From contig CAMBZB010000030.1 of assembly GCA_945872245.1 (NCBI GenBank), forward strand, positions 1 through 25,840: a stretch of DNA of 25,840 nucleotides. The letters run 5' to 3'. Position 1 is the stretch's first letter. Every line of letters begins with the position of its first letter. Of this stretch, positions 1-8,455 are shown one piece after another. The stretch is from Flavobacterium psychrophilum. Lineage in GTDB: Bacteria; Bacteroidota; Bacteroidia; Flavobacteriales; Flavobacteriaceae. The translations under genes were made by a program, and so were the position numbers. Below the pieces are notes generated by a model. It saw only the letters and a list, made by a program, of their open reading frames with translations. It ran no database searches and was not told the origin of the DNA.

Positions 1-42
1 TGTGAAAATTAAAGTATTTAAAGTAAAATTCACAAAGATTTT

Positions 43-111
43 AACCATTAAGAAAAATAAGGGATTTAAGTTTTGGCGTTTACTTAATGTTTCTTAACTT
101 CCTTAATGGTT
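43..111. repeat. Imperfect long inverted repeat (REP-like hairpin)
   Basis: The outer arms AACCATTAAG (43-52) and CTTAATGGTT (102-111) are perfectly complementary. Pairing continues imperfectly inward (TTAAG/CTTAA blocks) to a short loop near 70-82, giving a stem of roughly 28 bases. It is followed by an A-run. Intergenic hairpins with TTAAG-rich arms are, from memory, common dispersed elements in Flavobacteriia; copy number cannot be judged from one window. Confidence 0.55.
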
Positions 112-163
112 CGAAAAAAAAACTAACTTTCACAACATTTCCGGTAGAACCATAAAAGCAGGT

Positions 164-190
164 GTCTGAAAAAACAGACTATTTTTTATT
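164..190 (+). terminator. Weak intrinsic terminator for an upstream gene outside the window
   Basis: GTCTG (164-168) and CAGAC (175-179) form a 5-bp stem with an A6 loop, followed directly by a T-rich tract (181-190). The shape is that of a Rho-independent terminator on the + strand, but the stem is short. It would end a gene lying before the window. Confidence 0.35.
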
Positions 191-313
191 GATTTATTTT
201 TTTTGATTAATATTTTTCATAATTAATCAAAAATTAATCAAAAATTAATGTTCACTCGTTTAATTTGTACAATAAATTTCTAACTAAACATAAATTAACA
301 AAAAAAATCGATT

Positions 314-1774
314 ATGAAAAAAATTACATTTTTAACTTTAACTCTATCTTTATTTTTAGTAGGTAGTGTGTCAGCCCAAAAAGAGGTCTGGGTTGCTGCT
401 GTCGCTGCAGGAGCTGCTAATGGTACAAGTGAAGCTAACGCCTATGGCAGCTTCGCTACTGCTCTGGCAGATATTACTGCAGCAGGCGATGTTCTAAAGG
501 TTGTGGGAACTATTGCTGCTGGATCTCAAAATTTAAGTTTAGCTACAGTTCTTATACCTACAGGTAATAAAAATTTTCAATACACCATAGAAGGTGTTGG
601 AGTAGGGGCAACTCTAACTGGTACTGATGGTCTTACAAGAATGTTTACAATCAACGATCCTGCTGCTGCTGGACAAGATGTAACTTTTAGAAACATCAAA
701 TTTACCGGGTCGACTAATGTTAGCCAAATAGGCGGGGGTGTATTGTATAGTAATCAGCCTGGTGTTTCTATAACTTTTGAAGATTGTAGGTTTGAAGGAA
801 ATTCCTTGGCAGCAACCTATTTAAATAATCAAGGTGTTCCTACTATTCCAGCTGGTGGTGGTGCTCTTAACATTACGAATTCTTCTGTAACTATTACGAA
901 TTGCCTTTTTAAAGAAAATCAAGCCTTACGAAGTGGTGGTGCTATTCATATCGGTGCTCTTGCTAATGCTACCATAACCGGGTCTACTTTTTATAAAAAT
1001 ACCACAACAGATACAAATGGTGCATTTGGTGCAGCTGCTTTGTATGTTGTTAGTACAGGCGTTGTTACTGTGGATCATTGCACCTTTTTTCAAAACAATA
1101 TAGGACATTCCAACCAAGATTATGGAACAATAAGAACAGAAGCCCCCGCTAATACTGCTAATGTGTGCACTACTGTAACAAATTCTTTGTTTTATGGTAA
1201 TAAAGTGAAAAATAATGATGGTACCCTAGGTGCTCCATCAGACTGGGGTAGTGCGCCACATGGCATACAAACTTTCTCTAAATCTATAGGGCAATGGATA
1301 ACTAGTAACATAGATTTTGTAACAAATTCTAAAACATTTGTAAAAAACGGTCCTGACCCACTCGCTGCTGCTAATTTAGCCTCTTCCAATTTGACCTATG
1401 ATGATGCACTTGGGAAAGTTACCTATACTGCTCCAACAGTTGCTGGTGAAAATTCACCAATAGGTTTTGTAGCTGCTGGTGACGATGCAGGTGCATGGCA
1501 ATCGGGATTAACCTTATCTCTAAAAGACAATGAATTTGCTGCTAATTTTTCTGTTTCTTACAATGCTAAAACAAAAAATTTAAAAGTACTTCGTTCCAAT
1601 GAGGATTCGGTTTCTTTAGAAATATATAATTTAATGGGCAGTAAAGTACTCTCCCGTAAAAACGCTAGCAAAGAGGAAAATATCAGTGCAAGTTCTTTGC
1701 AATCCGGAGTTTATATTCTAGTTGCTAAAGGTTCAGGAAACAAATCTTTTGCACAAAAGTTGGTAATTAATTAA
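314..1774 (+). CDS. Secreted right-handed parallel beta-helix protein with T9SS sorting tail
   Basis: This 486-residue protein starts with a typical signal peptide (Met1 to about Ala21, cut before Gln22). Residues about 100-340 show the repeated short strands, Asn and Gly turns and runs such as ITNSSVTITNCLF of right-handed parallel beta-helix proteins (pectate-lyase-like fold). The last ~80 residues, with an IYNLMGSKVL strand and a final FAQKLVIN, are a Por/T9SS type A sorting domain, so the protein should be exported and anchored at the surface or released. The N-terminal half is rich in Ala and Gly. I see no catalytic signature that would assign a lyase or hydrolase family, so the function is unknown; glycan binding or cleavage are both possible. 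A strong hairpin after the gene suggests it is transcribed apart from the SusCD operon, so membership of the PUL is uncertain. Confidence 0.8.
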   Translation: MKKITFLTLTLSLFLVGSVSAQKEVWVAAVAAGAANGTSEANAYGSFATALADITAAGDVLKVVGTIAAGSQNLSLATVLIPTGNKNFQYTIEGVGVGATLTGTDGLTRMFTINDPAAAGQDVTFRNIKFTGSTNVSQIGGGVLYSNQPGVSITFEDCRFEGNSLAATYLNNQGVPTIPAGGGALNITNSSVTITNCLFKENQALRSGGAIHIGALANATITGSTFYKNTTTDTNGAFGAAALYVVSTGVVTVDHCTFFQNNIGHSNQDYGTIRTEAPANTANVCTTVTNSLFYGNKVKNNDGTLGAPSDWGSAPHGIQTFSKSIGQWITSNIDFVTNSKTFVKNGPDPLAAANLASSNLTYDDALGKVTYTAPTVAGENSPIGFVAAGDDAGAWQSGLTLSLKDNEFAANFSVSYNAKTKNLKVLRSNEDSVSLEIYNLMGSKVLSRKNASKEENISASSLQSGVYILVAKGSGNKSFAQKLVIN

Positions 1775-1794
1775 ATAGGTAAATTAAGTAATTT

Positions 1795-1830
1795 ACAAGA
1801 CAGGGTTTAGTGTTCTAAACCCTGTCTTGT
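1795..1830 (+). terminator. Strong 16-bp hairpin terminator after the beta-helix gene
   Basis: ACAAGACAGGGTTTAG (1795-1810) and CTAAACCCTGTCTTGT (1815-1830) pair perfectly over 16 bp around a TGTT loop, 21 bases after the stop codon. A clean U-tract is missing downstream, but stem length and position fit a transcription terminator. Confidence 0.75.
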
Positions 1831-1863
1831 CAATAGTAACTTGTAAATGATATCTTAATAAGT

Positions 1864-1901
1864 AAGTCGAATAAGTTTAAAGTCGAATAAGTTTAAAGTC
1901 G
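1864..1901. repeat. 16-bp direct repeat (2.4 copies) upstream of SusC
   Basis: The unit AAGTCGAATAAGTTTA occurs twice without a gap (1864-1879, 1880-1895), followed by a partial third copy (1896-1901) and a degenerate AAAGTC. It lies between the hairpin terminator and the SusC gene, where it could be a regulator site or simply a slippage product. Confidence 0.6.
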
Positions 1902-1989
1902 TAAAGTCAAAAGGTGTATGAATGTCAATAGCCTTCAAAATCAAGCTATTATTGTATTTATTCTGATTTAAACACGACAGCTTAGGAGG

Positions 1990-2020
1990 TTTGTTACTTA
2001 GTTATTAAAATGTCACTTTG
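1990..2020 (+). promoter_or_regulatory. Candidate Bacteroidota promoter for the SusCD operon
   Basis: TTTG (1990-1993) and TCACTTTG (2013-2020) are separated by 19 bases, matching the layout of the Bacteroidota promoter (TTG at -33, TAnnTTTG at -7) with one mismatch in the -7 element. The implied transcript start near 2027 would leave only about 12 bases of leader before the ATG at 2039, so a different promoter remains possible. Confidence 0.3.
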
Positions 2021-2038
2021 ATAAAAAAATAAATAGTT

Positions 2039-5000
2039 ATGATTAAAATTAAATGGTTTTTGTTGTTATTCTTGTTTCCAATCCTAATTTTTTCTCAGGA
2101 TAAAATAATCAAAGGGAAAGTGGTTGATAAAGCTGGTTTAGGCATACCAGGTGTAACAGTTGTACTTAAGGATTCAAATACCGCCACAACAACAAATTTT
2201 GACGGAGACTATTCAATAGCTACCGGAAAAATTAAAAATGGTATTCTGGTGTTCAGTTACATAGGTTATACCACAAAAAATATGATTTTTAATAATCAAA
2301 CCAATACTATTAATGTATCCTTGTCAGAATCTCAACAACTACTAGAAGAAGTGGTCGTTACCGCTTTAGGCATTAAAAGAGAAAAAAAATCTTTAGTCTA
2401 TGCTACCCAAACTATCGATACCCAAGATATGACAGAAGCTAGGTCCACCAATTTTTTAAATGCGCTATCGGGAAAAGCGGCAGGTGTTCAAATTGTAAAA
2501 TCGGGTACTCCTACAGGATCTACTAGGGTAGTGATTAGAGGGCTTACATCAGTAACAGGTGACAATCAACCCTTGTATGTGATTGATGGTATCGCTCTTG
2601 ATAGTGGTCAAGGAGATGGTTCCGTTTCCGTTTGGAATGATGGTGGTAAAAATACCGCTGTATCTGACATTGACTATGGTAGCCCATTATCTCATATTAA
2701 TCCTGACGATATAGACAGCATAGATATTTTAAAGGGTCCAAATGCCGCTGCGCTATATGGTTCGAGAGCTTCCAATGGTGTGGTGTTGATCACAACAAAA
2801 AAGGGTAAAACCAGTAGTAGTTTAGGCGTAACCATCAATTCAAATTCATCTTATATTACCAATAGAGAATATCCTTATTACCAATATGTTTATGGTTCAG
2901 GTAGTGGTGGTCGATTAGTATCTAGCGCTGCTGGTATTGATCCTGTCACCGGTTTACCTAGTGTAGCTGGAATTAATAGCTATAGGGCTTATGGAGCTCT
3001 AATGTTAGGTCAAGATATTATGGGCTTCACTGGAACGCAGTCAAAATATCTTCCAAAACCCAATAACATTAAGGAGTTATATCAAATGGGAGTGGTAACA
3101 ACCAATAGCGTTGCCATTGACAAAGGGGGAGATCTAGGTTCTTTCAGACTCTCTTTTGCCAATACTTCTGGAGACCATGTTATGGAAAATTTGGAGGTAC
3201 AGAAAAAAAACAACCTAACCTTTAGAGGATCGCAAAAAATTTCAAAAAGTCTTACTACAGACATAAGTGTATTGTACACTAACAATAAAGTAAAAAATCG
3301 GACGTACCAAAATGGAAGCGAACGGAATCCCGCAAATAATTATATGTATATGTTGCCTGATATGGGTAAAGATAATTTACTTCCTTATAAAACGGATGAA
3401 AATGTAGCCTTTGCCGCCCCAGGAAATGGTCCATTTAAAAACCCCTATTGGAACTTATATGAAAACAGTAATCAAGATGAGGCTAATAATTTAATTGGAA
3501 ATGTTACTTTAAATTGGGAAATTCTAAAGGGACTTAGTCTTAAATCAAAAGTTAATGGTTCCGTAAATCTAGTACAGGGCGAAGAGTTTAATAATATGGG
3601 AGCTGCTTATGACCCGGATGGTTTTTATAGAACATTTAATAACCAAACCCAGAACTGGAATTATGAAGCTATTTTAAATTACAATAAGAAATTTGAAGAT
3701 TTTTCTATTGTTGCCTTACTAGGGACCAATAGGTTTGATTTGACCTCTTCTCAAAGACAAACAAGAATAAACAGCTTGTTACTTCGTGATGTAAGGAGTT
3801 TGTCAAATTCTAACGGTATTCCAGAAGTAATAGAAATCGATGCCCGAAAAAGGATAAATTCAGGGTTTAGTTCCCTTTCCTTAGGCTATAAAAATACCTA
3901 TTTTATGGATGTAACAGCCAGAAACGATTGGTCTTCCACTTTACCCAGCAATAATAACTCCTATTTTTATCCTTATATAGGCGGAAGCTTTATTTTTTCA
4001 GAATTGATCCCAAAAAATGATATCTTGACGTATGGAAAAATAAGAGGTTCTTATGCACAAGTTGGTAATGACACCAAACCCTACAATACGATAACAAACT
4101 ATCAATATGGAGGATTGTATAACGGTTCAGCATGGTTGGCCTATCAGACCACAAGAAACAATTCAGATTTGAAGCCTGAATTAACTTCTTCCAATGAATT
4201 TGGTATCGAAACACGACTTTTTAAAAATAGAGTTTCCTTGAGTGCAACCTATTATGAATCCTCTACTATTAATCAAATTATTGCCGCTCAAACTTCATCA
4301 ACAAGTGGTTTTTCTAGTCAATTTTTTAATGCAGGTGAAATACGGAGTAAAGGGATGGAGTTTGTATTTTCTGGAAAAATCATCGATAATTCCTTTAAAT
4401 GGGCTGTCGATTTGAATTGGTCTAAGAATGAATCTTTAGTTGTTTCGTTAATTGATGGGGTAGATCGTTTGTCATTAAGAACATGGTTTAATGTGAATGT
4501 TTTTGCCGAAGTGGGGAAACCCTTAGGAGAATTAAGAGGCAATGTTCAAGCAAGAGATCCTGAAACAGGCATACCATTAGTATTAGAAAATGGTCGCGTT
4601 GCATGGAAGCAAAATGAAGTGCTTGGAAATGCACAACCGGATTGGATAGGGGGATTAAAAAATTCGTTTAGTTATAATGGTTTTTCTTTAAATGTACTTT
4701 TAGATGCGAAAATAGGAGGCGAGATGTATTCAGGTACAATGTTAAAGACTGTTAACCAAGGAGCTCATGCAGACACCTATGCTGGTAGAGATGAATTTTT
4801 ATTTTCAAGCGTTATTATGGGTGAGACCAACGATGAACGTTTTGGGAGAGGACTTTACGGAAATACTTATGCGGATAGCGATCGTATTAAAGGCAGACAG
4901 TATGCCGGATCAGCCATTTCAACAACTGACGCAAATGGTAATTTAGTAGCGAAACGTGATGCAAATGGAAACATAGTTTATTCAAACGCATTTATAAGTC

Positions 5001-5299
5001 CAGAGACCTACGGCTTTGATGGATTGAATGATCAGCTGCGATTTACTTATGACGCTTCTTATGTTAAACTTAGAGAGATAACCTTAGGCTATACTTTTCC
5101 CAATAAATTTTTAAAGAAAACCCCTTTCAAAAGAGCTAAATTTTCTTTAGTAGGGCGAGATTTATGGACCATTTATAGAAATACTCCTCAAGGGATAGAT
5201 CCAGAAGCAGGTACAACTTCAGGTAATGGTCAAGGAATTGAATATGGTTCCTTTTTGCCCACACGAACCCTTGGAATAAATATTAACCTAGGATTTTAA
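2039..5299 (+). CDS. SusC-family TonB-dependent outer membrane transporter
   Basis: This protein imports oligosaccharides across the outer membrane, using TonB energy and a SusD lid. The 1086 residues are normal for SusC. A signal peptide (1 to about 20, ending FSQ) is followed by a carboxypeptidase-regulatory-like beta domain (about 22-95, from KIIKGKVVDKAG), the LLEEVVVTALGIKRE segment before the plug, and the plug domain (about 115-255) with the SusC signatures LYVIDGIALDSG, INPDDIDSIDILKGP, AAALYGSRASNGVV and ITTKKGK. The rest is the 22-strand barrel, ending in LGININLGF with the terminal Phe expected for outer membrane insertion. It is the first gene of a tight cluster with SusD (10-base gap) and a GH99-like lipoprotein (6-base gap). 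There is no N-terminal anti-sigma-interaction (STN) extension, so it is probably not controlled by an ECF/FecR pair. Confidence 0.97.
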   Translation: MIKIKWFLLLFLFPILIFSQDKIIKGKVVDKAGLGIPGVTVVLKDSNTATTTNFDGDYSIATGKIKNGILVFSYIGYTTKNMIFNNQTNTINVSLSESQQLLEEVVVTALGIKREKKSLVYATQTIDTQDMTEARSTNFLNALSGKAAGVQIVKSGTPTGSTRVVIRGLTSVTGDNQPLYVIDGIALDSGQGDGSVSVWNDGGKNTAVSDIDYGSPLSHINPDDIDSIDILKGPNAAALYGSRASNGVVLITTKKGKTSSSLGVTINSNSSYITNREYPYYQYVYGSGSGGRLVSSAAGIDPVTGLPSVAGINSYRAYGALMLGQDIMGFTGTQSKYLPKPNNIKELYQMGVVTTNSVAIDKGGDLGSFRLSFANTSGDHVMENLEVQKKNNLTFRGSQKISKSLTTDISVLYTNNKVKNRTYQNGSERNPANNYMYMLPDMGKDNLLPYKTDENVAFAAPGNGPFKNPYWNLYENSNQDEANNLIGNVTLNWEILKGLSLKSKVNGSVNLVQGEEFNNMGAAYDPDGFYRTFNNQTQNWNYEAILNYNKKFEDFSIVALLGTNRFDLTSSQRQTRINSLLLRDVRSLSNSNGIPEVIEIDARKRINSGFSSLSLGYKNTYFMDVTARNDWSSTLPSNNNSYFYPYIGGSFIFSELIPKNDILTYGKIRGSYAQVGNDTKPYNTITNYQYGGLYNGSAWLAYQTTRNNSDLKPELTSSNEFGIETRLFKNRVSLSATYYESSTINQIIAAQTSSTSGFSSQFFNAGEIRSKGMEFVFSGKIIDNSFKWAVDLNWSKNESLVVSLIDGVDRLSLRTWFNVNVFAEVGKPLGELRGNVQARDPETGIPLVLENGRVAWKQNEVLGNAQPDWIGGLKNSFSYNGFSLNVLLDAKIGGEMYSGTMLKTVNQGAHADTYAGRDEFLFSSVIMGETNDERFGRGLYGNTYADSDRIKGRQYAGSAISTTDANGNLVAKRDANGNIVYSNAFISPETYGFDGLNDQLRFTYDASYVKLREITLGYTFPNKFLKKTPFKRAKFSLVGRDLWTIYRNTPQGIDPEAGTTSGNGQGIEYGSFLPTRTLGININLGF

Positions 5300-5309
5300 T
5301 TCAAACAAA

Positions 5310-7106
5310 ATGAAAAAAAATAAATATATAAGCAAAGTATTTTTGGTAGCTTTTTTAGCAATCGTGCTATTTTCATGCACTGATGGATTTGAAGACATGA
5401 ATCAAAACCCAAATAATTTTAATGATGCAACACCAGAAGCCTTGTTCGCTGGTGCTGTAAAAAGCACTTTAGATCTTGTAGGTGGTGATATGAATGATCA
5501 AATGTATAATAATTATGCCAGTTACTATGGAGGAAAGGGAGGACAGTTTCCAAAGTTTTTTTATACAGACAATGGTGTTGATCAATATTGTAAACGTTTT
5601 TATGTAAATATCCTCAAGAATACTCAAGCAATAATTGATACTTATTCTGACGATCCAAAATATGCAAATCGAGTACACATTGCTAAAATATGGAAAAGTT
5701 ATGTGTATTCTGTGCTTGTTTCTACATTCGGTCCAGTTCCTTATACTGATGCTTTAGGATCAAGCACTGCAACAACTTATGACAGTGAGGAATTTATTTA
5801 TATTGCCATAATGGATATGTTAAAAGCTGCGGGTGATGGTATTAGTGTAACGGGGGATAAATTATCTAAAGATCCCGTTTTTAATGGTAACAATCTTATG
5901 TGGAAAAAATTTGCAAACACTTTGCGTTTAAAAATTGCCTTGCGAATATCGGAAGGTTTTCCAGCATTGGCCGAAAAACACGGCACACAAGTTATGGCCA
6001 ATGAAGCGGGACTAATTTCTTCCAATACAGAGAACATTGCCATGAAATGGGAAACTATTTTAGAGAATTGGTCGTTTAATTATAATCGTTATGTGAATAT
6101 AGCTGCACAGGAGGATGTAGTCCCCTTTGTAAATTTTCACTACATATTGAATATGAAAACATACTATGATCCAAGATTAAAAGTTATAGCTGAACCATCA
6201 ACTAATCCAATTACAATTACTGATACGCTCTCTAAGTCTGGTTCTACTACTGGACAAAGAGTGGTTGTTAAATATATGCTTCCTTATTTTGGAAGACCTA
6301 TTGGTGGTACAGTAGCTCTTTCAGACTGGAATTTAAATCCAAGTAAAAACATTTTGAATGGTATTGCAAACAACCGATATAGTAAACCTAGTAAGGCCTT
6401 ATTTATGGCCCAAGACATGAAGTTTAACATCGTAACCTTCGCGGAGCTCAATTTCATGCTCGCCGAAGCCAAATTAAAAGGTTGGGGCGGGAGTAAAACG
6501 GCAGAAGATTATTATTATGCAGGGATAGACGCTTCATTTCAACAATACGGAGTATCTTCCGGAGCTGCTTCCTATAAAGCAAGGGATGGTGTTAAATGGG
6601 GGACTTCTAGCATAGGAGATAGAGACTTGTTTGGTATTGTAACCAGTGGTATATCAACGGATCCTATGGACAAGATTGCAAGACAGCTTTGGTTAACTTC
6701 TTATAATCAAGGTCATGATATATGGTGTTTGCAAAAACGCACCAGACTCTTGCCATTAATTCCAAACTTTAGCCCTGATACATCATTTGGATCTGAATTT
6801 ACTGATATACCAGAAAGAATGGTTTATCCAATTTCTGAAATTGGTTTAAACAACGCAGGTTATGAAGCAGCCATTGACGCTTTATTAGGAAATACAATGA
6901 GTACAAAATTGATAATGAACAAAACCCCCCTATTTACACCAAATTATTGGAATGATCTACCGGCAGTATTTAATCAAGAATTTGCTCGTAGGTTTTATGG
7001 AGAATCAGAGAATGATCTTACCGCTGCAGGACTTGTCAAAGGAACAGGAACAACTCCCACAAAAACAACGTATACGATAATAAAAACCATTGAACCATTA
7101 AATTAA
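5310..7106 (+). CDS. SusD/RagB-family glycan-binding lipoprotein
   Basis: This is the partner lipoprotein that closes over the SusC barrel and binds the glycan at the cell surface. The signal peptide ends in the lipobox VLFSC with lipidation at Cys23, followed by TDGFEDMNQNPNN, a start typical of the SusD-like_2 branch. The 598 residues are a usual length. TPR-like helices are apparent through the middle (for example IYIAIMDMLKAAGDGI and LMWKKFANTLRLKIALRIS), and the C-terminal part carries FAELNFMLAEAKLKGWG and PERMVYPISEIGLNNAGYEAAI, both characteristic of SusD. It follows susC by 10 bases and precedes the next lipoprotein gene by 6, so the three are almost certainly one transcript. Confidence 0.95.
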   Translation: MKKNKYISKVFLVAFLAIVLFSCTDGFEDMNQNPNNFNDATPEALFAGAVKSTLDLVGGDMNDQMYNNYASYYGGKGGQFPKFFYTDNGVDQYCKRFYVNILKNTQAIIDTYSDDPKYANRVHIAKIWKSYVYSVLVSTFGPVPYTDALGSSTATTYDSEEFIYIAIMDMLKAAGDGISVTGDKLSKDPVFNGNNLMWKKFANTLRLKIALRISEGFPALAEKHGTQVMANEAGLISSNTENIAMKWETILENWSFNYNRYVNIAAQEDVVPFVNFHYILNMKTYYDPRLKVIAEPSTNPITITDTLSKSGSTTGQRVVVKYMLPYFGRPIGGTVALSDWNLNPSKNILNGIANNRYSKPSKALFMAQDMKFNIVTFAELNFMLAEAKLKGWGGSKTAEDYYYAGIDASFQQYGVSSGAASYKARDGVKWGTSSIGDRDLFGIVTSGISTDPMDKIARQLWLTSYNQGHDIWCLQKRTRLLPLIPNFSPDTSFGSEFTDIPERMVYPISEIGLNNAGYEAAIDALLGNTMSTKLIMNKTPLFTPNYWNDLPAVFNQEFARRFYGESENDLTAAGLVKGTGTTPTKTTYTIIKTIEPLN

Positions 7107-7112
7107 ATTATC

Positions 7113-8213
7113 ATGAAAATATTTAAAAATAGTGCATTATTAATGATAGGATTGCTTCTTTTTTCTTGTACCGAAGATAAAGCCATCTTATTAGAAGATA
7201 ATATATATAGTAAACCAATTCCTATAGTGCCCGTAAATACGGATTACACTGTTGGAGCTATTTATACCAAATTCAGTAGAAATGAGCTCACAGTTGAAAC
7301 ACCTTCAATAGGAATATATGATGGAAATAGTGGTGATCCAACTGCATATGAAAACCATGTTATACAAGCCCAAACTGCGGGTGTCGATTTCTTTATATTT
7401 AACTTAAGGTCTTCTAATGCTACCGCACTATATAATGAAGACAAGGCATACATAGATAATTTACAAACGGCTCCAAATGCAAATGACATGAAATTTGCTT
7501 TTTCTTATAATTTTGCTAATATGGGATTAAGTATAGCTAATACAATTGAAAATAAAGGTTTGGTGCCTAAATTTATAGATGATTTTAAGTTAATGTTACC
7601 GTATTTCCAAAAATCTAATTATATGAAGATTAATGGGAAAGCAGTAGTTTATATGAATAATAGTTCTAATTTGTTTTCAAATGACAATCCTGCATTATAC
7701 CTACAATTAAGGAATGAAATAGCTACACTTGGGGTTGAGTTGTATTTGATAGGTATGCAATTAGAATGGACACCTACCTTAAGGTTCTTTGGTGATGAAG
7801 TTACTGGAAAAGATAATCGATTTGAGGATTGTGTCGATGCATTAACCGTTACTAATTATGCAAATATTGAACTTGTTTTTTATGACAGGTTACTGTTTTT
7901 TCACAAATATGTAGATATAGCCTGGAGTTACCATAAAGAAACATTGGCTAAAAAGAAAATCGAATTTGTACCTACTATTTCGCCATCCTTTACTCCTAAA
8001 ATTAATAATGCATCAAGTACCGCTTATGTTATTGCGAAAAATGCTGATTGGTTCAAAGCGAATTGCAATATTGCCAGAAGAGCTTCAGGAAGCAGTAAAT
8101 TAGTTTTAATAGATTCTTTCAACAATTGGAATTTTGATACACAAATAGAATCTGCGACATCCTACGGTGACGAGTACCTTAAAATTCTCAGGTCAGAATT
8201 CAAAGTAAATTAA
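7113..8213 (+). CDS. GH99-like lipoprotein with degenerate active site; possible surface glycan-binding protein
   Basis: This 366-residue lipoprotein has lipidation at Cys19 (LLLFSC, then TEDKA). The body resembles the GH99/WbsX-like (beta/alpha)8 fold: PSIGIYDGNSGDP followed by ENHVIQAQTAGVDFFIFNL corresponds to the GH99 N-terminal block in which a partner strand follows an 'AGID' helix, and the C-terminus SFNNWNFDTQIE (335-346) aligns without gaps to the GH99 signature S-F-N-E-W-H-E-G-T-Q-I-E. Both glutamates used in GH99 catalysis (E333 and E336 in BxGH99) are replaced, by Asn338 and Phe341, while the flanking T-Q-I-E is kept. As third gene of the SusCD operon it occupies the usual place of a SusE/SusF surface glycan-binding protein. 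I infer a catalytically inactive binding protein; an enzyme with a relocated active site cannot be excluded. The GH99 motif is from memory. Confidence 0.75.
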   Translation: MKIFKNSALLMIGLLLFSCTEDKAILLEDNIYSKPIPIVPVNTDYTVGAIYTKFSRNELTVETPSIGIYDGNSGDPTAYENHVIQAQTAGVDFFIFNLRSSNATALYNEDKAYIDNLQTAPNANDMKFAFSYNFANMGLSIANTIENKGLVPKFIDDFKLMLPYFQKSNYMKINGKAVVYMNNSSNLFSNDNPALYLQLRNEIATLGVELYLIGMQLEWTPTLRFFGDEVTGKDNRFEDCVDALTVTNYANIELVFYDRLLFFHKYVDIAWSYHKETLAKKKIEFVPTISPSFTPKINNASSTAYVIAKNADWFKANCNIARRASGSSKLVLIDSFNNWNFDTQIESATSYGDEYLKILRSEFKVN

Positions 8214-8245
8214 TAGTAACTTTAAGTAATAGATTATTAAAAAAG

Positions 8246-8280
8246 AGTAAAATCAAATTAGTAACTAGTTTGATTTTACT
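8246..8280 (+). terminator. Hairpin terminator after the SusCD operon
   Basis: AGTAAAATCAAA (8246-8257) and TTTGATTTTACT (8269-8280) pair perfectly over 12 bp, with a small inner TAG/CTA stem, 32 bases after the lipoprotein stop codon. The sequence after it begins TCTTAG, only modestly T-rich. It probably separates the import operon from the enzyme genes. Confidence 0.65.
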
Positions 8281-8455
8281 TCTTAGAGAATAGTTACGTT
8301 TTTAAGTGAGCATGATCAAAAATTATTCTCATTAGAAAACGGTTCGCTAGTTCGCAAGTTCGAGTCATCGAATATTAAAATAAAATTTCAACCAATCAGA
8401 CAAATACTAGTGATGACATCTGAAACGAGTCATAGCAAAAAAATCATAAGAATAG

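Larger units (their letters stand above)
1..313. other. Non-coding leader region upstream of the beta-helix gene
   Basis: No credible coding region is visible here. The stretch holds an imperfect inverted repeat at 43-111, a small terminator-like hairpin at 164-179 followed by a T-rich run, and then a very AT-rich leader up to the start codon at 314. A possible Bacteroidota -7 element (TTAATTTG, 260-267; consensus TAnnTTTG) lies about 45 bases before the start codon, but I see no convincing -33 TTG partner, so I do not list it as a promoter. Confidence 0.6.

Noticed and set aside
1984..1990. AGGAGGT resembling a strong Shine-Dalgarno sequence
   Set aside because: It lies about 50 bases before the SusC start and has no start codon in range; Bacteroidota genes rarely depend on such sites.
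8340..8370. GTTCG repeats ending AGTTCGAGTC, similar to a tRNA T-arm
   Set aside because: No acceptor, D or anticodon stems can be placed around it; it is a short repetitive stretch in the 8214-8455 spacer.
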